Below are positions 1 through 7,322 of a stretch of DNA of 26,029 nucleotides, in pieces. The notes under the pieces were generated by a model. It saw only the letters and a list, made by a program, of their open reading frames with translations. It did not search any database and was not told where the DNA came from. Position 1 is the stretch's first letter, and each line of letters opens with the position of its first letter. The DNA lies in NCBI GenBank assembly GCA_964464375.1, contig CAYXFU010000048.1, positions 1 to 26,029 of the forward strand, written 5' to 3'. The position numbers and the translations under genes were made by a program. This DNA is from CAIOZA01 sp964464375 (GTDB lineage: Bacteria > Bacteroidota > Ignavibacteria > Kapaibacteriales > UBA2268).

Positions 1-27
1 CCTCTTTAGATTATATAAACTTTTTGC

Positions 28-117
28 TTAGTCCCCAAAAAATTCATGTGAGCCCTCTTCCCATTGGCTAAATGCGGAAGAAATTGTAATTAACAAAATG
101 ATAATTATCTTTTTCAT
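28..117 (-). CDS. Putative 29-residue secreted peptide or 5' gene remnant
   Basis: A short reading frame begins MKKIIIILLITISSAFSQ, which looks like a Sec signal peptide (two Lys, a hydrophobic run, and a Ser-Ala-Phe-Ser cleavage region). Only about 11 further residues follow (WEEGSHEFFGD) before a TAA stop. A longer in-frame start at 237 exists, but its extra 40 residues sit in front of an otherwise ideal signal peptide, so the inner ATG at 117 is preferred. The ribosome binding site is weak. It lies about 155 bp downstream of purN on the same strand. It may be a genuine small exported peptide or the 5' stump of a truncated secreted protein. No family is recognised. Confidence 0.35.
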   Translation of the reverse strand: MKKIIIILLITISSAFSQWEEGSHEFFGD

Positions 118-271
118 AAAACTTTTTCTAAAATTGGCACAGTCTATTATATAATGACACAGAAAAACGCAAAACGTCTCACGGATTTTGAAAATAGTCT
201 GTAGCTCGTTATTTGATGCTATTGAACGGTGATTCAATATTTTAGTGAAAAATGAGAAATTATCTACTTTT

Positions 272-892
272 CTATATCCTGATTACTCCCTCGGCAATCT
301 TTTGGAGGACCATAGGATAAAGTTCGTGTTCTTTCTCTAGGACCCGTGCGGCTAAAGTCTCCGGTGTATCGTCAGGCTGAACAAAGACTTTCGCCTGTGC
401 GAGGATTCTGCCTTTGTCGTATTCACTATCGACAAGATGGACAGTCGGACCTGATACTTTTTCGCCTGCGGCTATCACAGCCTCATGAACGTGCATACCC
501 CACATGCCTTCACCGCCGAACTTCGGGAGCAAAGCCGGATGAATATTCAGCACTCGTCCATTGAATGCATTGATGACGGCAGGATTGAGCTTGCGCATGT
601 ATCCGGCGAGAACGATTGTATTAACATTGTTCTCGTTGAAAGCACGGATGATTGCTTCGTCGTGCTCTTCAGGATCGGGATGTGTTTTGCCGCTGATGTG
701 ATAACATGGCATTGATTCGTTATTTGCTCTTTCCATTGCTCCGGAGTTAGAGTTATTCGAGACGAGAGCACCAGGTTTTGCATTGAGGGTGCCTGCTTTG
801 CATGCATCGATAATCGCCTGCATATTCGATCCGCCGTGAGAAGCTAAAAAGCCGATAATGAGATTAGACATATTAATATCAGATTCATTCAT
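272..892 (-). CDS. purN: Phosphoribosylglycinamide formyltransferase PurN
   Basis: This is GAR transformylase, which transfers a formyl group from 10-formyl-THF to glycinamide ribonucleotide in cytoplasmic de novo purine synthesis. The whole 206-residue protein matches the family length. The N-terminal phosphate-binding segment is FLASHGGSNMQAI (residues 15-27). The catalytic triad is visible: Asn116 and His118 in NIHPALLP, and Asp159 in VHLVDSEYDKG (His152 is also the usual family residue). A GMWGMHVHEAV segment lies between them, as expected. Two starts are possible, Met1 at 892 and Met8 at 871. Neither has a strong Shine-Dalgarno, and Met8 would give the more usual short lead-in to the first beta strand. 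The stop codon is TAG. It stands alone, with no other pur gene nearby. Confidence 0.95.
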   Translation of the reverse strand: MNESDINMSNLIIGFLASHGGSNMQAIIDACKAGTLNAKPGALVSNNSNSGAMERANNESMPCYHISGKTHPDPEEHDEAIIRAFNENNVNTIVLAGYMRKLNPAVINAFNGRVLNIHPALLPKFGGEGMWGMHVHEAVIAAGEKVSGPTVHLVDSEYDKGRILAQAKVFVQPDDTPETLAARVLEKEHELYPMVLQKIAEGVIRI

Positions 893-1013
893 AAAATTTT
901 CTCAATTTATTGAATTTATCTGATTTTTTTCTAAGATTTTGATTTAGGGGGGAGAGTTTAAACATTTTAATAAGCTTATTATGCATAATCCGGGTTAAAT
1001 GTACAATGAATGA

Positions 1014-1044
1014 ATAAAACAGGGCTGTCTTTTGAATAGCCCTG
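1014..1044 (-). terminator. Rho-independent terminator of the ParE TA operon
   Basis: A 7-bp perfect stem (CAGGGCT at 1020-1026 with AGCCCTG at 1038-1044) has an 11-nt loop. Read on the minus strand it is followed by a T-rich run (TTTTATT). It lies just past the toxin stop at 1072. The hairpin is the core of a repeat whose second copy follows the lipoprotein gene at 1746. Confidence 0.7.
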
Positions 1045-1088
1045 ATCTTATGATTATTTCTTATATCTTATTTACACTATTCTTTTTG
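1014..1088. repeat. Terminator-containing repeat, copy 1
   Basis: This stretch of about 70 bp is roughly 80% identical by eye to 1688-1762. It covers a terminator hairpin, a short A/T spacer and the last codons of the upstream minus-strand gene. Because of this, the toxin ends in Lys-Arg-Ile-Val and the lipoprotein in Lys-Arg-Ile-Met, with the same stop codon context. Copies 1 and 2 are direct repeats that bracket the toxin-antitoxin genes. Confidence 0.65.
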
Positions 1089-1371
1089 TCCAATAATTTG
1101 GTTTTCTTTTTGAATGCATAACGGCAACAATTATTATCGATGAATCACTCTGGAAATATATTAAATTATATGGAAAGCGATTACAACGACATTTTCTGGT
1201 TCTCTCTGACAATTTTACCCACGATTCAGGATAATTTACGATCCTAATAATTGTTTTCTGAACCTCTAATGCAAATTCAAATCCTAAACCGTTGATTTGC
1301 TCATTATAATATTCAATGGCATCCATCAGTTCTTTCTCTGCAGGTTCTAAAAATGAAACTTCTAATTTCAT
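1072..1371 (-). CDS. RelE/ParE-family toxin of a type II toxin-antitoxin pair
   Basis: This 99-residue protein has the ParE/RelE layout. An N-terminal strand and helix contain PAEKELMDAIEYYNEQ (residues 11-26). A central helix follows (FEFALEVQKTIIRI), then Pro-Glu-Ser, and a basic C-terminal sheet with FPYNLIYFQ and IIIVAVMHSKRKPNYW, the family's usual H-S/x-R-x-P-x-Y-W ending. ParE toxins usually poison gyrase and RelE toxins cleave mRNA; the sequence alone does not decide which applies. The ATG overlaps the antitoxin stop as ATGA (1368-1371), so translation is probably coupled. The last four codons lie inside a repeat shared with the lipoprotein gene downstream of position 1746. All core elements look intact. 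Confidence 0.88.
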   Translation of the reverse strand: MKLEVSFLEPAEKELMDAIEYYNEQINGLGFEFALEVQKTIIRIVNYPESWVKLSERTRKCRCNRFPYNLIYFQSDSSIIIVAVMHSKRKPNYWTKRIV

Positions 1372-1598
1372 TCTATCTCATTTATCTTTCTGAAAATCTC
1401 GGGAGCAGGTATTGACTTAATTGAACCATTGAGAAAGCCTTCTACTCTGAGTTCTGATTCCTCTGCCCAGTTCTGTTCATAATCTGTTTCTTCTTTTGAA
1501 TTAAAGCTTTGCAGTACCCTGTCAACAAGATCTATTCTTTCTAATGGCGGCATCGAAAGAATAGTTCGTATAAGATCATTTTTTTGAATTAATTCCAT
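1368..1598 (-). CDS. Antitoxin of the addiction-module (Unstab_antitox) family
   Basis: This is the antitoxin partner of the ParE-like toxin. The start is set at the ATG at 1598 because AAGGAT sits just upstream at good spacing, and this gives a 76-residue product, the usual size for the PF09720-type addiction module protein. A longer in-frame start at 1640 adds 14 residues without family similarity. The N-terminal helix LIRTILSMPPLERIDLVDR followed by VLQSF is the hallmark of the family (leucine-rich, PPLER, then VLxSF). The rest is acidic and probably disordered, wrapping the toxin (family knowledge). The gene precedes the toxin with a 4-bp overlap, the usual antitoxin-first order, and such operons are normally autoregulated. 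Confidence 0.85.
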   Translation of the reverse strand: MELIQKNDLIRTILSMPPLERIDLVDRVLQSFNSKEETDYEQNWAEESELRVEGFLNGSIKSIPAPEIFRKINEIE

Positions 1599-1683
1599 CT
1601 TTATCCTTGATTTATCAGTTATTTTAGATGTATTCAGCATGAAAATATTTTATATGATTCTCAAACTTAATGAATGACCATAA

Positions 1684-1719
1684 GAAAAACAAAACAGGAC
1701 TACCTTTTGAGTAGCCCTG
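1684..1719 (-). terminator. Rho-independent terminator of the 161-residue lipoprotein gene
   Basis: A 9-bp stem with one G-U pair (CAGGACTAC at 1695-1703, GTAGCCCTG at 1711-1719) has a 7-nt loop. On the minus strand it is followed by TTTTGTTTTT. It lies 27 bp past the stop of the lipoprotein gene and upstream of the antitoxin gene, so it insulates the two units. Confidence 0.75.
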
Positions 1720-1762
1720 ATCTCTGAATATTTCTTTTATCTGATTTACATTATTCTTTTTG
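1688..1762. repeat. Terminator-containing repeat, copy 2
   Basis: Direct repeat of 1014-1088, with about 13 differences over 69 aligned positions, mostly transitions and loop changes. The stem change in the left arm is partly compensated by a G-U pair. It includes the last codons of the lipoprotein gene (Lys-Arg-Ile-Met-stop). Confidence 0.65.
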
Positions 1763-2231
1763 CAGAGAATGATCCGTTTGTTACCTGTACTGTTACCAAT
1801 GTTGAAGGATTGATGGATGTTCCGGAGAATGTTCCTTTAACTTCTCCGCCGACTGAACCGAAGCCGGTAACAACGATTGTGCCGCTTGTAAGCACTAGTG
1901 GAAAATTCCCGGTCATGTTGATTGATACTTCGTAATCGCTCTCGTCAATTGTGAATGTACCTGTAGTTTTACCTTTAATTACTAAACCACCTATGTCATT
2001 AGCCGGACTGCTGAAAACAATAGCTGTTAAGTCTTCATCTGAATTATAAACAGCACCGCCGGTACTTGTTAAAGAAATAGTTTGATTTGTATAGCCACCA
2101 CCGTTTAGTGTGCAGGTAAATTTTGAACTAATCAATGGTGTAACCGGATTTGAAGAATCCTTAGAACAGGAAATAAGCACAAATCCTATCATAACCAGTG
2201 CTATATACATTAATCCCTTAATTGCTCTCAT
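1746..2231 (-). CDS. Small secreted lipoprotein of unknown function
   Basis: This 161-residue protein has a lipoprotein signal peptide (Arg3, Lys5, hydrophobic run 8-20) ending in the lipobox Leu-Ile-Ser-Cys with Cys22 as the lipidation site. A short Ser/Asp/Asn/Pro linker follows. The mature part (residues 37-161) is rich in Gly, Thr, Ser and beta-branched residues, with strand-like segments such as GGLVIKGKTTGTFTI and GEVKGTFSGT, suggesting a small beta-barrel or beta-sandwich. The pattern resembles the small lipoproteins common in Bacteroidota and Chlorobiota that end in a G-x-F-x-A/V-K-R strand, but I cannot name a family. It has its own terminator. The 3' end lies within a repeat shared with the neighbouring toxin gene. 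Confidence 0.8.
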   Translation of the reverse strand: MRAIKGLMYIALVMIGFVLISCSKDSSNPVTPLISSKFTCTLNGGGYTNQTISLTSTGGAVYNSDEDLTAIVFSSPANDIGGLVIKGKTTGTFTIDESDYEVSINMTGNFPLVLTSGTIVVTGFGSVGGEVKGTFSGTSINPSTLVTVQVTNGSFSAKRIM

Positions 2232-2479
2232 AATAATACTCCTTGAAAAAAATGGTAAATAGTAAATTGAATATTTTATTATTTATAATTTACGAATAAA
2301 ATTTAATAAATAAAAAAAGGGGTTAAGCGAAATATTTTGGGAGAAAAATTTCGTTTCTCCAGACAATAGAAATTTAATTTGTAATCAGTCAAAATAAAGT
2401 ATTGAATCAACCGATTTATTATTATAATATATGAGGTTGTTTCAAGTATATTATCTAAATGTTTGTTCTTCTTGTGAAT

Positions 2480-2610
2480 GAGACTGTGTGAAAACTACGA
2501 TCATGTCATTCTGAGGGAGCGAAGCGACCGTGAGAATCCAGTATTCATGCGGCCTAGATTCCTCACTACGTTCGGAATGACCACTAAATCAGGTTTTTCT
2601 TACAGTCTTG
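2480..2610 (+). repeat. 131-bp MITE-like palindromic repeat, copy A
   Basis: The left end is GAGACTGTGTGAAAA and the right end is a degenerate inverted version (ending TTTTCTTACAGTCTTG). The inner arms are the inverted pair GTCATTCTGAGGGAGCGAAG and TTCGGAATGAC. The reverse complement of 19337-19467 matches it along its length (same 131-bp size), so the two copies lie in opposite orientation. It contains no open gene and no transposase. Confidence 0.75.
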
Positions 2611-2708
2611 AATACAGGAAACTATGTATTTTTAGTACCTTTTATGGTTTCCCCTTTTCAAGGGAATGCCACAAAATAATATTCTTTTGAATAGCTTAAA
2701 ATAAAAAC

Positions 2709-2712
2709 AGGA
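2709..2712 (+). promoter_or_regulatory. Shine-Dalgarno AGGA that selects a CTG start
   Basis: AGGA lies 8 nt before an in-frame CTG at 2721 that would begin Met-Lys-Lys-Ile-Tyr. The next candidate start, TTG at 2742, has no ribosome binding site at workable distance and would cut the basic end off the signal peptide. Confidence 0.55.
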
Positions 2713-2720
2713 AAAAGACT

Positions 2721-5700
2721 CTGAAAAAAATCTATACTATATTGCTTATACTTTCCATAACCTATATCTCATCGCAGGCGCAGTACTGGGAGAGAGTTAC
2801 CAATATGGCTCCATCTTATAGCAACAATTACTGGCTCGAAGTGATGTTTCTTTCATCTAATCCGAATTACGGTTGGGTTTGCGGATTCAATGGAATGGTA
2901 ATCCGTACAACCGATGCAGGTAATTCATGGCAGGGAGTATCGATCAATGGTGCGTATCATCTGGAAGGTATTTGGTTTACTTCAACTACGACGGGATATA
3001 CATCAGGTGTAGAAGGTATCTGGAAATCTACAAATGGCGGTGCTAACTGGTTTAGCGTTAAGCCTGCTTACGCAGGAGACAGCATCAACTTATGGGGATG
3101 TTATTTTCTTGATGATAACAATGGAATGGTTATCGGCGAAGGTTGCGGAGGATCGATGCAGTATTTCTTCCGAACTACTGATGGCGGTGGCACTTGGACA
3201 TATTTTACGGGTACAGAACCAAATAGCGGTTTGACCGATGTAATAATGTATCCTGGGGGAATATGTTTTGCAACATCAAGCGGAAAGTTATGGCATTCCT
3301 CTGATGGTGGCTTCAATTGGAGCGTCATGGCAACATCGGGAAGCAATTTATGGCAAGAAGATTTATCAATGAATGGGAATTCCATCCTCGTACCTTATGC
3401 CGGAGATAATTGCCAGGGTGGTGGTAGTAACGGCGGAATGAGATTTTCGACGAATGATGGGGCAAACTGGAATGATTTCAACACGGGCATTCCGATATTC
3501 GGAAGTTTCCTTATCAGTGCTACTGAAGGTTGGTCCTGCGGTTATTTTAGGTCAATATATCACACAACTGATGCAGGCAGAAACTGGCAGTTAAAGAATT
3601 GCGGAATTTCTACTGCTAATCTCGATGATATCTATTTCATTGATGCTAATACCGGTTGGGTGGTTGGAGAAGGTATCTACAGATATGCACCTCCCAAGCA
3701 CAGCATAAGTAAGACTCTTATGAATTTTGGTGAAATATGCAGGAATATCCCAAGACTTGATACTTTATGGGTAAGGAATTTCAATTTCAATTCCGTATCA
3801 GGTTCATATACTATGCAGGGACCTAATCCCGGGGACTTTAGTATTATTGAGCCAACAAGTAGTAATTTCAACATAAATGCCTGTGATTCTGCAAGATTTA
3901 TTGTCCGCTATTTTCCTTTAGCCGCCGGAAGCCGATCTGCTTCATTAAAAATAATAATTAACGGTTTTACCGACTATACTGTTAATCTTACAGGAAGCTC
4001 ATTGGTTCCAACATCGCGACCTCTAGACACGTTGATTGTTGATACAGTAAAGTGCGGAGCGACTTCAATAAAATCGGTTATATGGAAATCAGATAATGTT
4101 AGTGAATACATTAATTCCATTGACAGAACTGGTTCAGATCAGGTTAGCAACAATGTCATTCTACCTTTGAATATTTCAACAGCAGGGACAAAGATTGATT
4201 TTATTCTCGCACCAACTGATACGGGTTGGTCTGTGTCAAGATTCAGATTTCGTCTTATTCCATGTCCATTGGATTCGAGTGTTTCGGTAAAAGTTTATGG
4301 CATTTCTCCGATTATCAATGCTCAAACAAAGTACGATATTCAAGGAGAATGTCAGAATTCTGTTTCGTTCGAAATTCCATTCATGAATACAGGCAATGTC
4401 GATCTGATTATCTCAAATCTTCAGTTTATGCCGGCATCAAACGGATTCACAATCAATGGATGGAAGAGTGGATCACCACTTACATCAGTGATTGCACCCA
4501 AGAAAAGCGACACACTAAAAATTACATTTTCTCCCGGAAAATCAGGGCTATTTACTACTAAACTGAGAGTTACAAATAACGACGGAACGAAAGTCCGTGG
4601 GATAAAAAATCCGTTTGATATAGATTTATCAGGATTTTTAAATTACTCCAAAATGGATAGCCGCGATTCAATTATTGATATGGGTAATATTTGTGTAGGT
4701 GATTCTTCAAAGAAAAGTGTTAAAATATGGAATAGCGGTAATCTTCCTTTAACTTTTGATAAAACAACTAATTCCCTGACTGCTTTTACTTTTGTACCGA
4801 GAGTAAGCATTTTCCCGATTCAAATAAAGCAGAATGACACTCTTATTTCGGATATAGTATTCAAGCCAAAGCAGATTGGGGCATATCTGGATACTATTTT
4901 AGTCAAAGCCAATCCCTGCGATCAGATTCAAAGGATAGTTGTTAAAGGAAAGGGTATCCAAAGTTCGATGACATCCGATCCAACTTTCTTATCCGGAACT
5001 ATCTACAATCACAAAACAGCTAATGCAAATGTTAAGGTTACTAATACCGGTACAGAACCGATTGAGATAACAGGTTTCAATCTTAATCCTGTTTCGCCTG
5101 ACTGGATTATCACTTTCTCCCCGACATTGCCTCAGACTATAAACGCGGGCGAGTTTATAGACTTTACTGTTTTCTTCACTTCCGATACTGAAGTAACTTT
5201 ATCTGCTAATATTTGTTTTGAAACAAAGTCAGCTTGTAATGTAGATCTATGCATTCCTGTAGTATATCAAAGCAAGAATGAGGAGATATCTGTTCAACCG
5301 ACGAATATTGTTTTTGATCCTGTTAGATGCTCGAAATCTGCTTTGATTGACACTGTCTTCGTTACTAATCTATCCTCAATAAATACAAATCTTGATTCTA
5401 TCTGGATTGATCCGGATAATGTCGGTTTCAGAATATTAAATATTATCAATCTTCCTTATAATCTGAAAGTCGGTGAAGAACTTAAACTTCTTGTTGAGTT
5501 CAATCCCCTTGTGGAAGGTGTTTCGAACTCTTCGCTTTTCGTATCGAATAATGGACAGACCACTAAAGTTGATCTCACAGGGTCGTATTTCCATACCGAT
5601 ACGTTTTTATCCGATTCAGTCTATTCATTCGGGACTTTTGAAACTTGCGAAAGTGCCGTAACAAAGAAGATCAAATTGTATAATGATGGAAATATTGACG

Positions 5701-6941
5701 ATAAAATTACAGTATATAACGAAACGCCATCTCAATGTTTCAGGGCTTTTCCGAATCAAGATATCATAGTAAAAGCTAAAGATTCAGCAGAGATAGTTGT
5801 TTCATTCAATCCTGCTTTAGCCTCAGAAGGCAGAAATATTGAAAGATTTATTCTAATCAGTACAGTTTGCAGTGTTAATCTAAGCATCGCTGTGGATGCG
5901 GATTTATATTATCCAAGACTATCATTGAACCCTGATAATATAGAGTTTCTCAATGTCTGGGTTGATGATACTTTATCCAAAACACTAAATATCAAAAATG
6001 ATTCTAATCGTGATATTATAATCGAAAATCTGAATATTATTAATTCAGTCAATACGATAGAAACACTAATATCAGCACCGCCCATTCCACTCCAAACAGG
6101 ATTAGCAAAGGATATTCCGGTTAGATTCATAGCACGGAAGACAGGCACTTACTTCGATACTCTACACATAGCTTATTCTTCGAAATGTGATTATGATACT
6201 CTGATCATAATTAAATCGGTAGTTCCTGCTGAGAATTATAAGATTAATCTGACAATTCCTGATTACATTGTTTCACCTTATGACTTGGTTGAAGTTAATG
6301 TGATTCTTACTGAGAAAGTACCTAAGTTTATAGCCGATAGTCTGAAAATATCAATCAGCTTCGATTCATGGCTGTTTTCGCCGGGAACTGCTGAACTCAC
6401 ACTACCATCGGGTAAATATCCGATTGAACTTGTTAAGTTACCGGGAAAATTCGATCTAACTGTAACCAAGCCGCATATCTCAACATTCTTTGCTGATTCA
6501 GGAACTAAGATCATAATTTATGGTGCTACATTCCCCTCATTCCCAACTTATACCAACTTGAAGTTCGAACGGGCTGAAGTGTTTACCGGCAAACAGTTCA
6601 CTTTTACTACTGATGACGGCTCGATCGATGTTACCCCCGTCTGCAAGCCTATTGCAGGAATGCATCTGATTATGGTTCCAAAATTCAAAGTACTCGATCT
6701 GGGCAGAGTGTTCACAGGTGACAATATCAGCTTTGGTATTGAATCTTCTGATGAGCAGAGCCTTACATATAAGATGTATAATGCGGCAGGTATATTCGTT
6801 CATTCCGGCATTCTTGAGTTGCAAACAGGAAGCAACGCAATCGAATTAATAATTCCCGACATCTCCTCAGGACTCTATGCAATCCGATTCCTCTCTTCAT
6901 TCGGCAAATACCAGAACGAGAAATTTATAATATTGAAATAA
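2721..6941 (+). CDS. Giant T9SS-sorted protein with Ycf48-like and choice-of-anchor repeats
   Basis: This product of about 1406 residues is most likely exported and attached at the cell surface. Starting at CTG (2721, good Shine-Dalgarno) gives a normal signal peptide (MKKIYTILLILSITYISSQAQ). Residues about 25-330 form a beta-propeller of Ycf48/BNR-type blades, marked by repeated T-T-D-A/G-G-x-x-W motifs (RTTDAGNSWQ, KSTNGGANW, RTTDGGGTW, HTTDAGRNWQ) with GWVCG/GWSCG/GWVVGEG turns. Residues about 335-1180 are tandem Ig-like choice-of-anchor-D/ASPM-SPD2-Hydin modules, seen as repeated F-G-x-I-C and F-x-P-x-x-x-G-x-x-x-x-x-L motifs, many with a paired Cys. The last ~75 residues (YKMYNAAGIFVHSG to SGLYAIRF and FIILK) match a T9SS type A sorting tail. 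It is a single-gene unit with no obvious enzymatic domain, so a structural, adhesive or sensing surface role is inferred. Confidence 0.88.
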   Translation: MKKIYTILLILSITYISSQAQYWERVTNMAPSYSNNYWLEVMFLSSNPNYGWVCGFNGMVIRTTDAGNSWQGVSINGAYHLEGIWFTSTTTGYTSGVEGIWKSTNGGANWFSVKPAYAGDSINLWGCYFLDDNNGMVIGEGCGGSMQYFFRTTDGGGTWTYFTGTEPNSGLTDVIMYPGGICFATSSGKLWHSSDGGFNWSVMATSGSNLWQEDLSMNGNSILVPYAGDNCQGGGSNGGMRFSTNDGANWNDFNTGIPIFGSFLISATEGWSCGYFRSIYHTTDAGRNWQLKNCGISTANLDDIYFIDANTGWVVGEGIYRYAPPKHSISKTLMNFGEICRNIPRLDTLWVRNFNFNSVSGSYTMQGPNPGDFSIIEPTSSNFNINACDSARFIVRYFPLAAGSRSASLKIIINGFTDYTVNLTGSSLVPTSRPLDTLIVDTVKCGATSIKSVIWKSDNVSEYINSIDRTGSDQVSNNVILPLNISTAGTKIDFILAPTDTGWSVSRFRFRLIPCPLDSSVSVKVYGISPIINAQTKYDIQGECQNSVSFEIPFMNTGNVDLIISNLQFMPASNGFTINGWKSGSPLTSVIAPKKSDTLKITFSPGKSGLFTTKLRVTNNDGTKVRGIKNPFDIDLSGFLNYSKMDSRDSIIDMGNICVGDSSKKSVKIWNSGNLPLTFDKTTNSLTAFTFVPRVSIFPIQIKQNDTLISDIVFKPKQIGAYLDTILVKANPCDQIQRIVVKGKGIQSSMTSDPTFLSGTIYNHKTANANVKVTNTGTEPIEITGFNLNPVSPDWIITFSPTLPQTINAGEFIDFTVFFTSDTEVTLSANICFETKSACNVDLCIPVVYQSKNEEISVQPTNIVFDPVRCSKSALIDTVFVTNLSSINTNLDSIWIDPDNVGFRILNIINLPYNLKVGEELKLLVEFNPLVEGVSNSSLFVSNNGQTTKVDLTGSYFHTDTFLSDSVYSFGTFETCESAVTKKIKLYNDGNIDDKITVYNETPSQCFRAFPNQDIIVKAKDSAEIVVSFNPALASEGRNIERFILISTVCSVNLSIAVDADLYYPRLSLNPDNIEFLNVWVDDTLSKTLNIKNDSNRDIIIENLNIINSVNTIETLISAPPIPLQTGLAKDIPVRFIARKTGTYFDTLHIAYSSKCDYDTLIIIKSVVPAENYKINLTIPDYIVSPYDLVEVNVILTEKVPKFIADSLKISISFDSWLFSPGTAELTLPSGKYPIELVKLPGKFDLTVTKPHISTFFADSGTKIIIYGATFPSFPTYTNLKFERAEVFTGKQFTFTTDDGSIDVTPVCKPIAGMHLIMVPKFKVLDLGRVFTGDNISFGIESSDEQSLTYKMYNAAGIFVHSGILELQTGSNAIELIIPDISSGLYAIRFLSSFGKYQNEKFIILK

Positions 6942-7322
6942 AAAATAAAATCTGCTGTTGGATTACATCGATTGCATCATTTACATTGTGCTTTTCGTTT
7001 TTTCTCCAGCTAGGGAGAACAGGTCGGTAGAAATTAGTTCATCGTTTGATTAGTTCCGTCCCGTCCGGAACGGCAATTTAGTGAATAGAGTTTAGTGATG
7101 AGGGATGAGGGAATACAAATACATAGATTCTTCACTTCGTTCCTAATGACAACCAGACTGTATTTCACTTCGATATTCGTTATGCAAAAAATATTTTTTG
7201 GGACTATATCTTTCTACCGATCTGCTGTGCCTAAGGCACAGAATGACGATACGGGATTATAGATTATCATTTTCAGGAGAATGACAGCTAAATATTTGAG
7301 AGGTAAGGTACATCTGTTTATC
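6942..7322. other. Repeat-bearing convergent intergenic region, no gene supported
   Basis: This gap lies between convergent genes. It holds a tight hairpin GTTCCG-CGGAAC at 7053-7071, an inverted pair (7021-7033 and 7211-7223, 12 of 13 matches), a half copy of the dispersed ATTCTTCACTTCGTTC repeat at about 7124-7150, and a 6-bp stem TGTGCC-TAA-GGCACA at 7226-7240 followed by AGAATGAC, another fragment of the same repeat class. No terminator with a clear T-run is visible for either gene. Confidence 0.6.

Larger units (their letters stand above)
2232..2720. other. Intergenic region with a MITE-like repeat, no gene supported
   Basis: This is the divergent gap between the lipoprotein gene (minus) and the giant secreted protein (plus). 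The first 230 bp are very AT-rich and presumably hold both promoters, but no clear promoter consensus could be assigned. The 131-bp repeat element at 2480-2610 follows. A 70-codon frame across it is an artefact of the repeat. Confidence 0.6.

Noticed and set aside
2478..2690. 70-codon plus-strand frame
   Set aside because: It is the translated 131-bp palindromic repeat; the same peptide pattern (Arg-Glu-Arg-Ser-Asp-Arg-Glu-Asn) occurs in the frames over the copy at 19337.
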